DNA from: Streptomyces tateyamensis
GTDB lineage: Bacteria; Actinomycetota; Actinomycetes; Streptomycetales; Streptomycetaceae
DNA: 64,000 bases
Reading direction: 5' to 3'
Assembly: GCF_003205575.1 (NCBI RefSeq)
Contig: NZ_PYBW01000058.1
Location: forward strand, 16,137 to 80,136
Part shown: positions 38,166-46,939 of the stretch, piece after piece
Position numbering within the stretch: position 1 is the first letter of the stretch
How the letters are laid out: each line of letters begins with the position of its first letter
Notes under the pieces: generated by a model
What the model saw: only the letters and a program-made list of their open reading frames with translations
What the model was told of the DNA's origin: nothing
Database searches by the model: none
Made by a program: the position numbers and the translations under genes

Positions 38166-40745
38166 ATGCTGCTCAAGACTTCACTACGGAGCTTCGTCGC
38201 CCACAAGGGCCGGATGGTGCTCTCCCTGATCGCGATCGTGCTGTCGGTGGCCTTCGTCTCCGGCACCCTGGTCTTCTCCAACACCGCGACCAGCACCTTC
38301 GACAAGCTGTTCGCCTCCACCGCCTCGGACATCCAGATCAGCCAGGCGCCCGCCAAGAAGGACGCCGGGGCGGGGCAGGGCGGCCCGAGCGCCAAGACGC
38401 TGACGGTGCCGGCCTCGGCGGTCCAGCAGATCGCCGCCCAGCCCGGCGTGAAGAGCGCCCAGGGTGACATCTCGGTGGTCGACGCCACCCTGGTCAACCC
38501 GAAGACCAAGAAGCAGGCGGGCCCGGTTAGCGGTGCTCCGACCATCGTCGGCTCCTGGACCCCTGGTCCGCGCAGCCCGATGAAGATCACCTCCGGCGCG
38601 GCACCGGCCGGCGCCCAGCAGGCGATGCTCGACGCGGACACCGCCAAGAAGGCCAAGCTCGGCCTCGGCGACCCGATCGAGGTGATCGACGCGCTGGGCA
38701 CCTACACCTACACCGTCTCCGGAATCGCCACCTTCACCGGCACCAACCCCGGTGCGGCGCTGGTCTTCCTGGACGTCCCGACCGCCCAGCACGACCTGCT
38801 CGGCCAGAGCGACGTCTACACCTCGATCGCCGCGTTCGGCGACGGCAGCGTCTCCAACGACCAGCTCAAGAGCGAGGCGCTCGGCGCCCTCGGCAGCGGC
38901 TACCAGGTCAAGACCGCGGCCGAGCAGCAGGCCGACGGCAGCAAGGGGATCGGGTCCGTCCTCGACTTCATGAAGTACGTGATGCTCGGCTTCGCCGGCG
39001 TCTCGCTGCTGGTCGGCGGCTTCCTGATCATCAACACCTTCTCCATGCTGGTGGCCCAGCGGACCAGGGAGATCGGCCTGCTGCGGGCCCTCGGCGGCAG
39101 CCGCGGGCAGGTCAACGGCTCGGTGCTGATCGAGGCGCTGGTGCTCGCCGTGGTCGGCTCCACGATCGGCATGCTGGCCGGGCTGGGCCTGGCCCAGTTG
39201 CTGATCGGGTTGATGAAGCTGGTCGGGATGAACATCAGCTCCTCGCTGGAGTTCACCGCCACGGTGCCGATCGCCTCCTACACGGTGGGCATCGTGATCA
39301 CCGTGGTCTCCGCGATCATCCCGGCCTTCCGGGCCTCCAGGGTCGCCCCGATGGCCGCGCTGCGCGACCACGGCACTCCGAGCGAGGGCGCCTCCAACAA
39401 GGTCCGGGTGATCATCGGCCTGGTGCTGACGCTCGGCGGGGCCGGGCTGCTGGTGGCCGGCGGCCTCGCGAGCAAGGCCGGCACCGGCGGTTCGCTGCTG
39501 GGCCTGGGGGTGCCGTTCACCCTGATCGGCTTCGTGGTGCTCGGCCCGTTGCTGGCCACCGGCCTGATCCGGCTGCTCGGCGGCTTCCTGCCGAAGCTGT
39601 TCGGACCGGCCGGCAAGCTCGCCCAGCGCAACGCGATGCGCAACCCGCGCCGCACCGGCGCCACCGCGGCCGCGCTGATGATCGGCCTGGCCCTGGTCAC
39701 CGGCGCCGCGGTGGTCACCTCCTCGATGGTCAGCTCGACCAACTCGCAGATCGAGAAGCAGGTCGGCGCGGACTACCTGGCCTTCGCCAATCGGACCGGC
39801 ATCACCCCGGCCATGGTGGCCGCGGCCCAGAAGGCCTCGGGGATCGACCACATCACCGAGGAGAAGTACCTGCCGGCCACCTTCACCACGCCGGACGGCA
39901 AGACCACCGAGGCCGAGGTCGCGGCGGAGTCCTCGACCTTCGCCGGTGACTTCCACTTCCCGGTCAGCTCGGGTTCGCCGCAGGACGCGATCACCGGTGG
40001 CGGCATCTCGGTCGACGAGACCTTCGCCAAGGACCACGGCCTCAAGCTCGGGGACAAGCTGGCGATCGACTACGGCAAGGGCCGCACCCAGTCCCTGCCG
40101 GTCGCGGTGATCACCAGCAAGGGCAGCCAGATCTTCGACGGGCACTTCTACACCGGTCTCGAGACCGTCACCCAGGTGGTCCCGGCCGACCAGCAGCCGG
40201 TCGACCGCGCCTTCTACGGGATGGCTGCTGCCGGGGCCGACAAGGGCAAGACCTACCAGGCCCTGCAGGACGCGCTGATCGACTACCCGCAGGTGACGGT
40301 GAAGGACCAGGAGGGACTCAAGCAGCTCTTCCAGGCGAACGTGAACGTCCTGCTGTACCTGGTCTACGGCCTGCTCGGGCTGGCGATCCTGGTCGCGGTG
40401 CTCGGTGTGATCAACACGCTGGCGCTCTCGGTGGTCGAGCGGACCCGGGAGATCGGCCTGATGCGGGCGATCGGCATCTCCCGTCGGCAGCTGCGGCGGA
40501 TGATCCGGCTGGAGTCGGTGGTGATCGCGGTCTTCGGTGCCGTGCTCGGCACCGGGTTGGGCCTGGCCTGGGGCGTCACCGCCCAGCAGGTGCTGCGCAA
40601 CAGCGGCCTGGACACGCTGACCATTCCGGTCGTCACCATCATCGGGGTGCTGCTCGCCTCGGCGGTGATCGGTCTGCTGGCCGCGGTGGTGCCGGCTTTC
40701 CGGGCCTCCCGGATGAACGTGCTGGACGCCATCGCCACCGGCTGA
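38166..40745 (+). CDS. ABC transporter permease with two FtsX domains
   Basis: An 859-residue membrane protein, 16 bases after its ATPase. It opens with a short cytoplasmic start and TM1 (about 16-38, VLSLIAIVLSVAFVSGTLVF), then an extracytoplasmic MacB-like domain, three helices (about 275-400, with RTREIGLLRALGGSRGQV), a central pair of helices, another N-terminal-like helix (ALMIGLALVTGAAVV), a second extracytoplasmic domain and three final helices with RTREIGLMRAIGISRRQL. This duplicated layout is common in actinobacterial exporters. The extracytoplasmic domains are rich in Thr, Lys and Ala. Substrate unknown. Confidence 0.93.
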   Translation: MLLKTSLRSFVAHKGRMVLSLIAIVLSVAFVSGTLVFSNTATSTFDKLFASTASDIQISQAPAKKDAGAGQGGPSAKTLTVPASAVQQIAAQPGVKSAQGDISVVDATLVNPKTKKQAGPVSGAPTIVGSWTPGPRSPMKITSGAAPAGAQQAMLDADTAKKAKLGLGDPIEVIDALGTYTYTVSGIATFTGTNPGAALVFLDVPTAQHDLLGQSDVYTSIAAFGDGSVSNDQLKSEALGALGSGYQVKTAAEQQADGSKGIGSVLDFMKYVMLGFAGVSLLVGGFLIINTFSMLVAQRTREIGLLRALGGSRGQVNGSVLIEALVLAVVGSTIGMLAGLGLAQLLIGLMKLVGMNISSSLEFTATVPIASYTVGIVITVVSAIIPAFRASRVAPMAALRDHGTPSEGASNKVRVIIGLVLTLGGAGLLVAGGLASKAGTGGSLLGLGVPFTLIGFVVLGPLLATGLIRLLGGFLPKLFGPAGKLAQRNAMRNPRRTGATAAALMIGLALVTGAAVVTSSMVSSTNSQIEKQVGADYLAFANRTGITPAMVAAAQKASGIDHITEEKYLPATFTTPDGKTTEAEVAAESSTFAGDFHFPVSSGSPQDAITGGGISVDETFAKDHGLKLGDKLAIDYGKGRTQSLPVAVITSKGSQIFDGHFYTGLETVTQVVPADQQPVDRAFYGMAAAGADKGKTYQALQDALIDYPQVTVKDQEGLKQLFQANVNVLLYLVYGLLGLAILVAVLGVINTLALSVVERTREIGLMRAIGISRRQLRRMIRLESVVIAVFGAVLGTGLGLAWGVTAQQVLRNSGLDTLTIPVVTIIGVLLASAVIGLLAAVVPAFRASRMNVLDAIATG

Positions 40746-40767
40746 CGGTCACTCAGGCAGTACGAGG

Positions 40768-40801
40768 ACCGGGCGTTCCTGCAAGGGCAGGAGCGCCCGG
40801 T
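40768..40801 (+). terminator. Terminator of the ABC exporter operon
   Basis: ACCGGGCGTTCCTGC and GCAGGAGCGCCCGGT form a 15-pair stem with one G-U pair and an AAGG loop, 22 bases after the permease stop. Confidence 0.9.
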
Positions 40802-40822
40802 TCGGTGTTTCCCGGGGTCCGG

Positions 40823-40828
40823 TACGGT
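40823..40828 (+). promoter_or_regulatory. Putative -10 element of the glycosyltransferase gene
   Basis: TACGGT ends eight bases before the ATG at 40837, with no ribosome site; leaderless transcription is likely. Confidence 0.4.
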
Positions 40829-40836
40829 TGGCCCCG

Positions 40837-41877
40837 ATGAACACCATGGCTGCTGAGGAGCTGCCGGCGGTCTCCGTGATCATGCCGGTGCTCAACGAGG
40901 AACGACACCTCCGCTCCGCCGTGCGGCGGATCCTGGAGCAGGAGTACGCCGGTGCCATGGAGGTGGTGCTCGCGCTGGGTCCGTCCACCGACCGGACCGA
41001 CGCGATCGCCGCCGAACTGGCGGCCGAGGACCCGCGGGTGCGCACCGTGCCCAACCCCACCGGGCGCACCCCCGCCGGGCTGAACGCGGCGATCCGCGCC
41101 TCCAGTCACCCGATAGTGGTGCGGGTGGACGGGCACGGGCTGCTCACGCCCGGGTACGTCGCCACCGCGGTGCGGTTGCTGCGCGAGATGGACGCGGCCA
41201 ACGTCGGCGGGATCATGCACGCCGAGGGCGAGACCGAGTGGGAGCACGCGGTGGCCGCCGCGATGACCGCCAAGATCGGGGTCGGCAACGCCGCCTTCCA
41301 CACCGGCGGCCTGGCCGGCGAGGCCGAGACGGTCTACCTCGGGGTGTTCCGCCGCGAGGTGCTGGAGAAGCTCGGCGGCTACAACGAGGAGTTCATCCGG
41401 GCCCAGGACTGGGAGCTCAACTACCGGATCCGCCAGGACGGCGGCCTGATCTGGTTCACCCCGCAGCTCAAGGTCACCTACCGGCCGCGCCCCAGCGTGC
41501 GGGCGCTGGCCAAGCAGTACAAGGACTACGGCCGCTGGCGCCGGGTGGTCACCCGCTACCACCGCGGCTCGGTCAACCTGCGCTACCTGGCCCCGCCGAC
41601 CGCGCTGCTCGCGGTGCTGCTCGGCCTGGTGCTGGGTGCCGCGGTGCACCCGGCCTTCCTGGTGCTGCCCGGCGGCTACGCGGCCGGGATCCTGGCCGGC
41701 TCGGTGCCGGCCGGGCGCGGGCTGTCCGCCAAGGCCCGGCTGCTGCTGCCGGTGGCACTGGCCACCATGCACTTCAGCTGGGGCTTCGGCTTCCTCACCT
41801 CGCCGCGCAAGCTGGCCGACAAGGTGATCGCCTCCACCCTCCCGGGCGCGGCCCGCGGTCTGGAGCGCACCGCCTGA
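40837..41877 (+). CDS. Family 2 glycosyltransferase, membrane-associated
   Basis: A 346-residue GT-A fold enzyme. Residues 8-230 hold the transferase: VSVIMPVLNEERHLRSAVRRIL, ALGPSTDRTDAI, RVDGHG (DxD-like metal site, here DGH), GGLAGEAETVYLGVFRREVLEKLGGYNEEFIRAQDWELNYRIR (acceptor ED-like motif is QDWE). After about residue 245 come two or three hydrophobic segments (AVLLGLVLGAAVHPAFLVLPGGYAAG). Similar enzymes transfer sugars to lipid carriers or surface polymers. It pairs with the acyltransferase 18 bases downstream. Confidence 0.9.
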   Translation: MNTMAAEELPAVSVIMPVLNEERHLRSAVRRILEQEYAGAMEVVLALGPSTDRTDAIAAELAAEDPRVRTVPNPTGRTPAGLNAAIRASSHPIVVRVDGHGLLTPGYVATAVRLLREMDAANVGGIMHAEGETEWEHAVAAAMTAKIGVGNAAFHTGGLAGEAETVYLGVFRREVLEKLGGYNEEFIRAQDWELNYRIRQDGGLIWFTPQLKVTYRPRPSVRALAKQYKDYGRWRRVVTRYHRGSVNLRYLAPPTALLAVLLGLVLGAAVHPAFLVLPGGYAAGILAGSVPAGRGLSAKARLLLPVALATMHFSWGFGFLTSPRKLADKVIASTLPGAARGLERTA

Positions 41878-41895
41878 GGCGCTACCTTCAGTGGC

Positions 41896-42495
41896 GTGAG
41901 CGAAGCAGTACGTGTCGAACCCAGCGCGGACGTCGATCCGCGCGCCCGCCTCGGCGCCGGCACCACCGTCTGGCACCTCGCCCAGATCCGCGAGGAGGCG
42001 GTGGTCGGCGCCGAGTGCGTGATCGGGCGCGGCGCCTACCTGGGCCCGGGGGTGCGACTCGGCGACCGGGTGAAGGTGCAGAACCACGCCCTGGTCTACG
42101 AGCCAGCGGTGGTCGAGGACGGGGTCTTCATCGGCCCGGCCGTGGTGCTGACCAATGACCTGTACCCGCGCGCGGTCGGGGTGGACGGGCGGCTCAAGCG
42201 GGCCGCCGACTGGCGGGCCGACGGCGTGCTGCTGCGCGAGGGCTGCTCGATCGGCGCCCGTGCGGTGCTGGTGGCCGGGGTGACGGTGGGCCGCTGGGCG
42301 CTGGTGGCGGCCGGCGCGGTGGTGCGCCGGGACGTGCCGGACCACGCGCTGGTGGCCGGGGTGCCGGCCCGCCGGATCGGCTGGGTCGGCCGGGCCGGGC
42401 AGCCGCTGGCCGCGCGCGGGCCCGGGCACTGGGAGTGCCCGGCCACCGGGGAGCGGTACGCGGAGGAGCAGCCCGGCGCCCTGGTGCTGCGCTGA
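41896..42495 (+). CDS. Hexapeptide-repeat acyltransferase (WbpD/LpxA-like)
   Basis: A 199-residue left-handed beta-helix protein from a GTG start with TACCTT seven bases upstream. Successive hexapeptide turns are visible (VDPRARLGAGTTVWHLAQI, VIGRGAYLGPGVRLGDRVKVQNHALVY, VFIGPAVVLTNDLYP, CSIGARAVLVAGVTVGRWALVAAGAVV), ending with VPARRIGWVG. This is the WbpD/WlbB subclass, which acetylates amino groups of UDP-linked sugars. The C-terminal WECPATGERY looks like half a zinc ribbon. With the preceding glycosyltransferase it suggests synthesis of a modified surface sugar. Confidence 0.88.
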   Translation: MSEAVRVEPSADVDPRARLGAGTTVWHLAQIREEAVVGAECVIGRGAYLGPGVRLGDRVKVQNHALVYEPAVVEDGVFIGPAVVLTNDLYPRAVGVDGRLKRAADWRADGVLLREGCSIGARAVLVAGVTVGRWALVAAGAVVRRDVPDHALVAGVPARRIGWVGRAGQPLAARGPGHWECPATGERYAEEQPGALVLR

Positions 42496-42497
42496 GC

Positions 42498-42523
42498 CGG
42501 CCCGGCAGCGGCCTGCCGGGCCG
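42498..42523. terminator. Bidirectional hairpin after the acyltransferase gene
   Basis: CGGCCCGGCAG and CTGCCGGGCCG form a perfect 11-base stem with a CGGC loop in the 36-base gap between convergent genes. Confidence 0.85.
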
Positions 42524-42531
42524 ACCCGGGG

Positions 42532-43308
42532 TCAGCTCAGGCGCAGCGTGACCTTCTCGGCCTCGATCCGGGACTTCCACTGCTCCTCGGTCAGCTCCGC
42601 GGAGTTGCGGCACAGCACCACCGAGCCGCCGGCCACCAGCGGGGCCAGCAGCCCGGCCTCCAGGCCCGCCCAGTCGTCGAAGGAGAGGGTGCTGAGCACC
42701 CGGGAGCCGCGCTCCAGGCCGAGCCGGGCGGCGCCCTCGCGGGCCAGCTGCACGGTCTGACCGGCGCTCAGCTTGAGCGGCAGCCCGTCCACCACGGTCT
42801 CCAGCGCGGGGGTGTCGGCCACCACCGGCGAGTACGGCGCGAACCGGTCGCCCTGGCCGGGCACCTCGGCCGCGTAGTCCAGGAAGCCGTCGGGGCGCTG
42901 CGGGAACCGGCCGCCGAGCGGGCGCAGCGCCAGCGCCACCCGTTCGCCGGAACAGGCCTGCGCGGCCGCCAGCCCGTCCGGCCCGCTGACCACCAGGGAG
43001 GCCTCGGCCGGATCGCCGGCCGGGACCGCGGTGACCCCGACCGACCAGCAGGCGAGCAGCCAGACCGCGCTCTGCCAGTGGGCCGGCAGCAGAAGTGCCG
43101 CCGTGTCCTCCGGGCCCGCGTTCAGCTCGTCCTGGAGCAGGTTGGCGGTCTTGGCGACCCAGTTGTCGAAGGTCTTGACCGAGAGTTCGACCCGCTCGCC
43201 GGTGTCGTCGTCGTAGAACGTGACGAGCGGGCGGGCGGGGTCCTCACCGAGGGCGGCTCGCAGCAGCTCGGCGGGGGTACGGGCGTCGGCAGCGAAAGGC
43301 GCAGTCAT
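42532..43308 (-). CDS. Truncated AMP-binding-like protein (TIGR03089 type)
   Basis: A 258-residue protein that resembles the N-terminal part of an acyl-CoA synthetase: RPLVTFYDDDTGERVELSVKTFDNWVAKTANLL and LLLPAHWQSAVWLLACWSVGVTAVP. The adenylate-forming P-loop (SSGTTGxPK) and the C-terminal lid with the catalytic Lys are missing, so it is probably not an active ligase. It ends cleanly at a stop before a hairpin, and proteins of this length are annotated in other actinomycetes as TIGR03089 (recalled), so it is a stable family and not a decayed gene. Role unknown. Confidence 0.82.
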   Translation of the reverse strand: MTAPFAADARTPAELLRAALGEDPARPLVTFYDDDTGERVELSVKTFDNWVAKTANLLQDELNAGPEDTAALLLPAHWQSAVWLLACWSVGVTAVPAGDPAEASLVVSGPDGLAAAQACSGERVALALRPLGGRFPQRPDGFLDYAAEVPGQGDRFAPYSPVVADTPALETVVDGLPLKLSAGQTVQLAREGAARLGLERGSRVLSTLSFDDWAGLEAGLLAPLVAGGSVVLCRNSAELTEEQWKSRIEAEKVTLRLS

Positions 43309-43445
43309 GGTGCGGACCAGCCTAAGGCCTGCCGGGTACGCCGGGGGAGGGGGTCGGCCCGGTACGACGGGCGCGGCCGACGGCCTGTCAGGTCGTCGCG
43401 GGCGGCGGGTGGCGGCCGAGGCATTGTGAGCTGATTATCCGTTTT

Positions 43446-44582
43446 ATGCGGATTCACCAGGTCTCCTTGTTCGGCGCCGCCTGCGCGCTCGCCCTGTCCC
43501 TGACCGCTGCCGGCTCCACCGCCGTGCCCGCCGCATCCGCGCCGGCCCGGACCAGCACGCTGGCCCTGGTCCCGCTGGCCGGTCCGCGGGCGGCGGGCAC
43601 GGTGCTGCTCGGCCTGCCGGCCCGAGCCACCACCGGCTACTCACTGCTCGGCGTCAGCTGGGACGACCCCGCCGCCGAACTGCCCGGCACGGTCCAGGTG
43701 CGCACCCGTTCAGCCGGTCGGTGGAGCGGCTGGCAGCAGTTGGCCGCCGATTCCGAGGACCGTCCCGACCGCCCCGAGACCTCCGGTGCGCGCGGCGCCA
43801 CTGCGCCGCGCTGGGTCGGCCCGAGCGACGGGGTGCAGGTGCGGGTGGTCGGTGACGGGCCGCTGCCGGCCGGCCTGCGGGTCGACCTGGTGGACCCGGG
43901 TGACGGCCCGTCGGCCCCCGCGGCCCCGGCGGCGGCCGAGCCCGCCGAGCGTGCGCTGCCGGCGGCGGCCCACCAGGCACCGCGCCCGGGTATCGTCGTG
44001 CGGGCCGGCTGGGGCGCGGACGAGTCGCTGCGCAGGCCGGGGTTCGACTACACCGGTGACGTGCGCGCGGTCTTCGTCCACCACACCGACACCGGCAACG
44101 ACTACCGCTGCTCGGACTCCGCCAAGCTGATCCGGTCGATCTACCAGTACCACGTGCGCTCCAACGGCTGGCGCGACCTGGGCTACAACTTCCTGGTGGA
44201 CCGCTGCGGGATCATCTTCGAGGGCCGGGCCGGCGGGGTGGCCCGGTCGGTGCTGGGCGCGCACACGCTGGGCTTCAACACCGGCTCGGCGGGGGTGGCC
44301 GCGCTCGGCACCTACGTCTCGGGCCCGGTACCGCAGGCCCAGCTGGACGGCATCGCCAAGATCGCCGCCTGGAAGCTCGGGCTCACCGGCCAGGACGCCA
44401 CCGGCCGCACCATGCTCACCTCGGCGAGCAACGGCAGCCGCTACCCGAGCGGTACCGCGCACACCTTCGACGCCGTCTCCGGCCACCGGGACGCCTTCGA
44501 CACCGAGTGCCCGGGCAACGCGCTGTTCGCCGAGCTGCCGGCGATCCGCGAACGGGCCGCGCACCTGCAGGGCCGCCGGTAG
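43446..44582 (+). CDS. Secreted peptidoglycan-recognition amidase
   Basis: A 378-residue exported protein. Residues 1-30 are a signal peptide (LFGAACALALSLTAAGSTAVPAASA). A beta-rich N-terminal domain precedes the PGRP/amidase_2 domain (about 180-365): RAGWGADESLRRPG, AVFVHHTDTGNDYRC (zinc His), GWRDLGYNFLVDRCGIIFEGRAGG, VLGAHTLGFNTGSAGVA (second His region) and SGHRDAFDTECPG with the zinc-binding Cys. It should cleave the N-acetylmuramoyl-L-alanine bond. GATTAT (43433-43438) ends seven bases before the ATG and may be a leaderless -10. Confidence 0.92.
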   Translation: MRIHQVSLFGAACALALSLTAAGSTAVPAASAPARTSTLALVPLAGPRAAGTVLLGLPARATTGYSLLGVSWDDPAAELPGTVQVRTRSAGRWSGWQQLAADSEDRPDRPETSGARGATAPRWVGPSDGVQVRVVGDGPLPAGLRVDLVDPGDGPSAPAAPAAAEPAERALPAAAHQAPRPGIVVRAGWGADESLRRPGFDYTGDVRAVFVHHTDTGNDYRCSDSAKLIRSIYQYHVRSNGWRDLGYNFLVDRCGIIFEGRAGGVARSVLGAHTLGFNTGSAGVAALGTYVSGPVPQAQLDGIAKIAAWKLGLTGQDATGRTMLTSASNGSRYPSGTAHTFDAVSGHRDAFDTECPGNALFAELPAIRERAAHLQGRR

Positions 44583-44618
44583 CGGCCGGTTGTCGGTGGC
44601 CCGGGCCAGACTGGTCGG

Positions 44619-45539
44619 GTGACCGCCCAAGCCCAGGAGCGGGTCTGGCGCCCCGGCTACCCGCTCGACCTGACCCGCACCCTGTTCCCGCTGCGCCGCG
44701 GCCCCGCCGACCCGGCCCTGCGCCGCACCCCGGACGGGGCGCTGTGGCGGGCCGCGCGCACCCCGGGCGGCCCGGTGGCGCTGCGGCTGCGCGCGGTCGG
44801 CGGCCAGGTGCTGGCGCAGGCCTGGGGGCCGGGCGCCGAGTGGCAGCTGGACCAGCTGCCCGAGCTGCTCGGCGCGGCCGACGACCCGTCAGGCCTGCTG
44901 CTGCCGCCCGGCCCGCTGCGCGAGGCCCAGCGGGCCAACCCAGGGCTGCGGCTGTGCCGTACCGGGCTGGTGCTGGACTCGCTGGTACCCGCCATCCTGG
45001 AGCAGAAGGTCACCACCGACGAGGCCTACCGCGCCTGGCGCACGCTGCTGCACGCGTTCGGCACCCCCGCCCCGGGGCCGGCCGCCGAGCTGCGGATGCG
45101 GGTGGCGCCCTCGGCCCGGGAGTGGGCGCTGATCCCCTCCTGGGAGTGGCACAAGGCCGGCGTCGACCCCAAGCGCTCGGCCACCGTGCTGCGCGCGGTC
45201 CGGCTGGCGCCGCGGCTGGAGCAGGCCGCGGGGATGGACCACCTGGCGGCCTACGCCCGGCTCACCGCCGTCCCCGGGATCGGCGAGTGGACCGCCGCGG
45301 AGACCATGCAGCGCAGCAACGGGGACGCGGACGCGGTCTCGGTCGGCGACTACCACCTGCCCAACATCGTCGGCTGGGCGCTGGCCGGCCGCCCCCGCTC
45401 CTCCGACGCAGACCTGCTCACCCTGCTCGCCCCCTACACCCCGCACCGCCACCGCACCTGCCGCGTGATCGGCCTCACCGGCCTGCGTCCGCCCAAGTAC
45501 GGCCCCAGGCTGACCCCGAACGACCACCGCGGGCGGTGA
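44619..45539 (+). CDS. HhH-GPD DNA glycosylase (AlkA/Ogg-like)
   Basis: A base-excision repair enzyme of 306 residues from a GTG start. The N half (1-110) resembles the AlkA N-terminal domain. The glycosylase core has PAILEQKVTTDEAYRAWRTLL, and the helix-hairpin-helix LTAVPGIGEWTAAETMQRSNGD followed by SVGDYHLPN with the catalytic Asp. Likely substrate is alkylated purine (3-methyladenine). CAGACT six bases before the GTG may be its -10. It is convergent with fbiB; the 89-base gap between them has only a weak CTGCCC/GGGCAG pairing. Confidence 0.88.
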   Translation: MTAQAQERVWRPGYPLDLTRTLFPLRRGPADPALRRTPDGALWRAARTPGGPVALRLRAVGGQVLAQAWGPGAEWQLDQLPELLGAADDPSGLLLPPGPLREAQRANPGLRLCRTGLVLDSLVPAILEQKVTTDEAYRAWRTLLHAFGTPAPGPAAELRMRVAPSAREWALIPSWEWHKAGVDPKRSATVLRAVRLAPRLEQAAGMDHLAAYARLTAVPGIGEWTAAETMQRSNGDADAVSVGDYHLPNIVGWALAGRPRSSDADLLTLLAPYTPHRHRTCRVIGLTGLRPPKYGPRLTPNDHRGR

Positions 45540-45628
45540 GACGCTGCCCTGTGTACACCGTGCTGTGTGTGCTGCGGGCAGGACCGACTCACTGAGCCGC
45601 GAGGTCTACCGCAAGCTCTGATCCTGCG

Positions 45629-46939
45629 TCACCGCACCACCACGAACCCCGACGCGTCCCGCTCGCCCCGCTCCGGCGGGACGGTGGCCGGGCGGCCGAC
45701 TGCGACGGCGCCCATCGGGTCCCAGTGGGACGGCAGGTCGAGGACCTCGCGGACGGTGTCGCGGCAGAACATCGTGGAGGAGACCCAGGCCGTCCCGTAG
45801 CCCTCGCCGCTCAGGGTGACCAGCAGGTTCTGCACCGCGGCCCCGATCGCGACGGTGAACATCTCCCGCTCGGCGGCGGCCCGGCGCGGGTCGGGGTAGG
45901 CGTGCGAGCCCTCCATCACCAGGCACGGGACCACCAGGTACGGCGCCCGGCGCAGCACGTCGCCGCGGGCGGTGCGACGGGCGATCCGCTGCTCGTCCCA
46001 GCCGTCCAGCTCGCGCAGGTCGCGCTGCCAGGCGGCGAGCATCGCGTCCAGCAGGGCGGTGCGGGCCGCGGCCGACTCCAGCAGCACGAACCGCCACGGC
46101 GTGGTGTGGTGCGGGGCCGGCGCGGTCACCGCGGCGGCCACCGCGCGGCGCACCGCCTCGGGGTGCACCGGCTCGTCGCTGAACTCGCGCACGGTGCGCC
46201 GCAGGGTCACCGCGGCCCGCACCGCCTCCGAGGTGCCGAGCCGGAACATGTCCTCCTCCAGCGGCCGGATCAGCGGCCCGCTCCCGGCCCCGTCCGCCTC
46301 GGAGACCCGCTCGGCCAGGCCCCGGACCACCGCCACCGGGGTGCCGGTGGCCTTGCCCTTGACCAGGTCGCCGGCCGCGGCCAGCTCGTCGGCGATCGCG
46401 GTGACGGTCATGCTCAGCTCGTTGCCGTGGCTGTCCCGGGTGCCGCGGTGGTCCAGCAGCACGTCCAGGCCGGCGGCGCCGATCGCCACGTCGGTCAGCC
46501 CGGTGCGCCAGGCCCGGCCGAAGGTGTCGGTGACGATCACCGCGACCTGACGCCCGGTCAGCTCGCGGATCCGGGCCCGGATCGCCCGTGCCGAGGCGTC
46601 CGGGTCCAGCGGCAGCAGCAGGACGGTGCCGGGCGCGGTGTTGGACGCGTCCACCCCGGCGGCGGCCAGCACCAGGCCCTGGCGGTTCTGCACGATCCGG
46701 GTCCGGCCGCGCCGGGCCACCACCCGCACCGCCTCGGCGTCGATCGCCGCCTCTCGGTCGGCGGCGTGCACCAGGCGGCCCTCGGCCTTGCTGACGATCT
46801 TCGAGGTGACGACCAGGATGTCGCCGTGCCGCAGCTCGACGGCCTTGGCGATCAGTGCGCCCAGGTCGGCGTCCCGCTCGATCTCGGGCAGCCCCTCGAC
46901 CGGCAGCAGCTGCAGGCCCGGGGCCGGGGCCGGGTTCAT
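45629..46939 (-). CDS. fbiB: Bifunctional F420 ligase/FMN reductase FbiB
   Basis: Adds glutamates to F420-0 and, in the two-domain actinobacterial form, reduces the dehydro precursor. The 436-residue protein has an N-terminal CofE domain (1-245): VEGLPEIERDADL, GDILVVTSKIVSKAEGR, VTDTFGRAWRTGLTDVAIG, NELSMTVTAIADELAAAGDLVKGKA. A nitroreductase-like FMN domain follows (about 255-436: LRRTVREFSDEPV, PAPHHTTPWRFVLLES, VQNLLVTLSGEGYGTAW). Its ATG overlaps the fbiA stop (ATGA), so both are coupled. F420 serves many actinomycete redox enzymes. Confidence 0.95.
   Translation of the reverse strand: MNPAPAPGLQLLPVEGLPEIERDADLGALIAKAVELRHGDILVVTSKIVSKAEGRLVHAADREAAIDAEAVRVVARRGRTRIVQNRQGLVLAAAGVDASNTAPGTVLLLPLDPDASARAIRARIRELTGRQVAVIVTDTFGRAWRTGLTDVAIGAAGLDVLLDHRGTRDSHGNELSMTVTAIADELAAAGDLVKGKATGTPVAVVRGLAERVSEADGAGSGPLIRPLEEDMFRLGTSEAVRAAVTLRRTVREFSDEPVHPEAVRRAVAAAVTAPAPHHTTPWRFVLLESAAARTALLDAMLAAWQRDLRELDGWDEQRIARRTARGDVLRRAPYLVVPCLVMEGSHAYPDPRRAAAEREMFTVAIGAAVQNLLVTLSGEGYGTAWVSSTMFCRDTVREVLDLPSHWDPMGAVAVGRPATVPPERGERDASGFVVVR

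Noticed and set aside
37202..38701. Long minus-strand frame opposite the ABC exporter genes
   Set aside because: The plus strand has complete ATPase and permease motifs with ribosome site; the minus frame is a low-complexity shadow.
42532..43308. Pseudogene of an acyl-CoA synthetase
   Set aside because: The frame is intact, its length matches a recognised short family and no remnant of the missing domains lies nearby.
45540..45628. Terminator between the glycosylase gene and fbiB
   Set aside because: Only a six-base pairing with a 26-base loop (CTGCCC/GGGCAG) was found; too weak to list.
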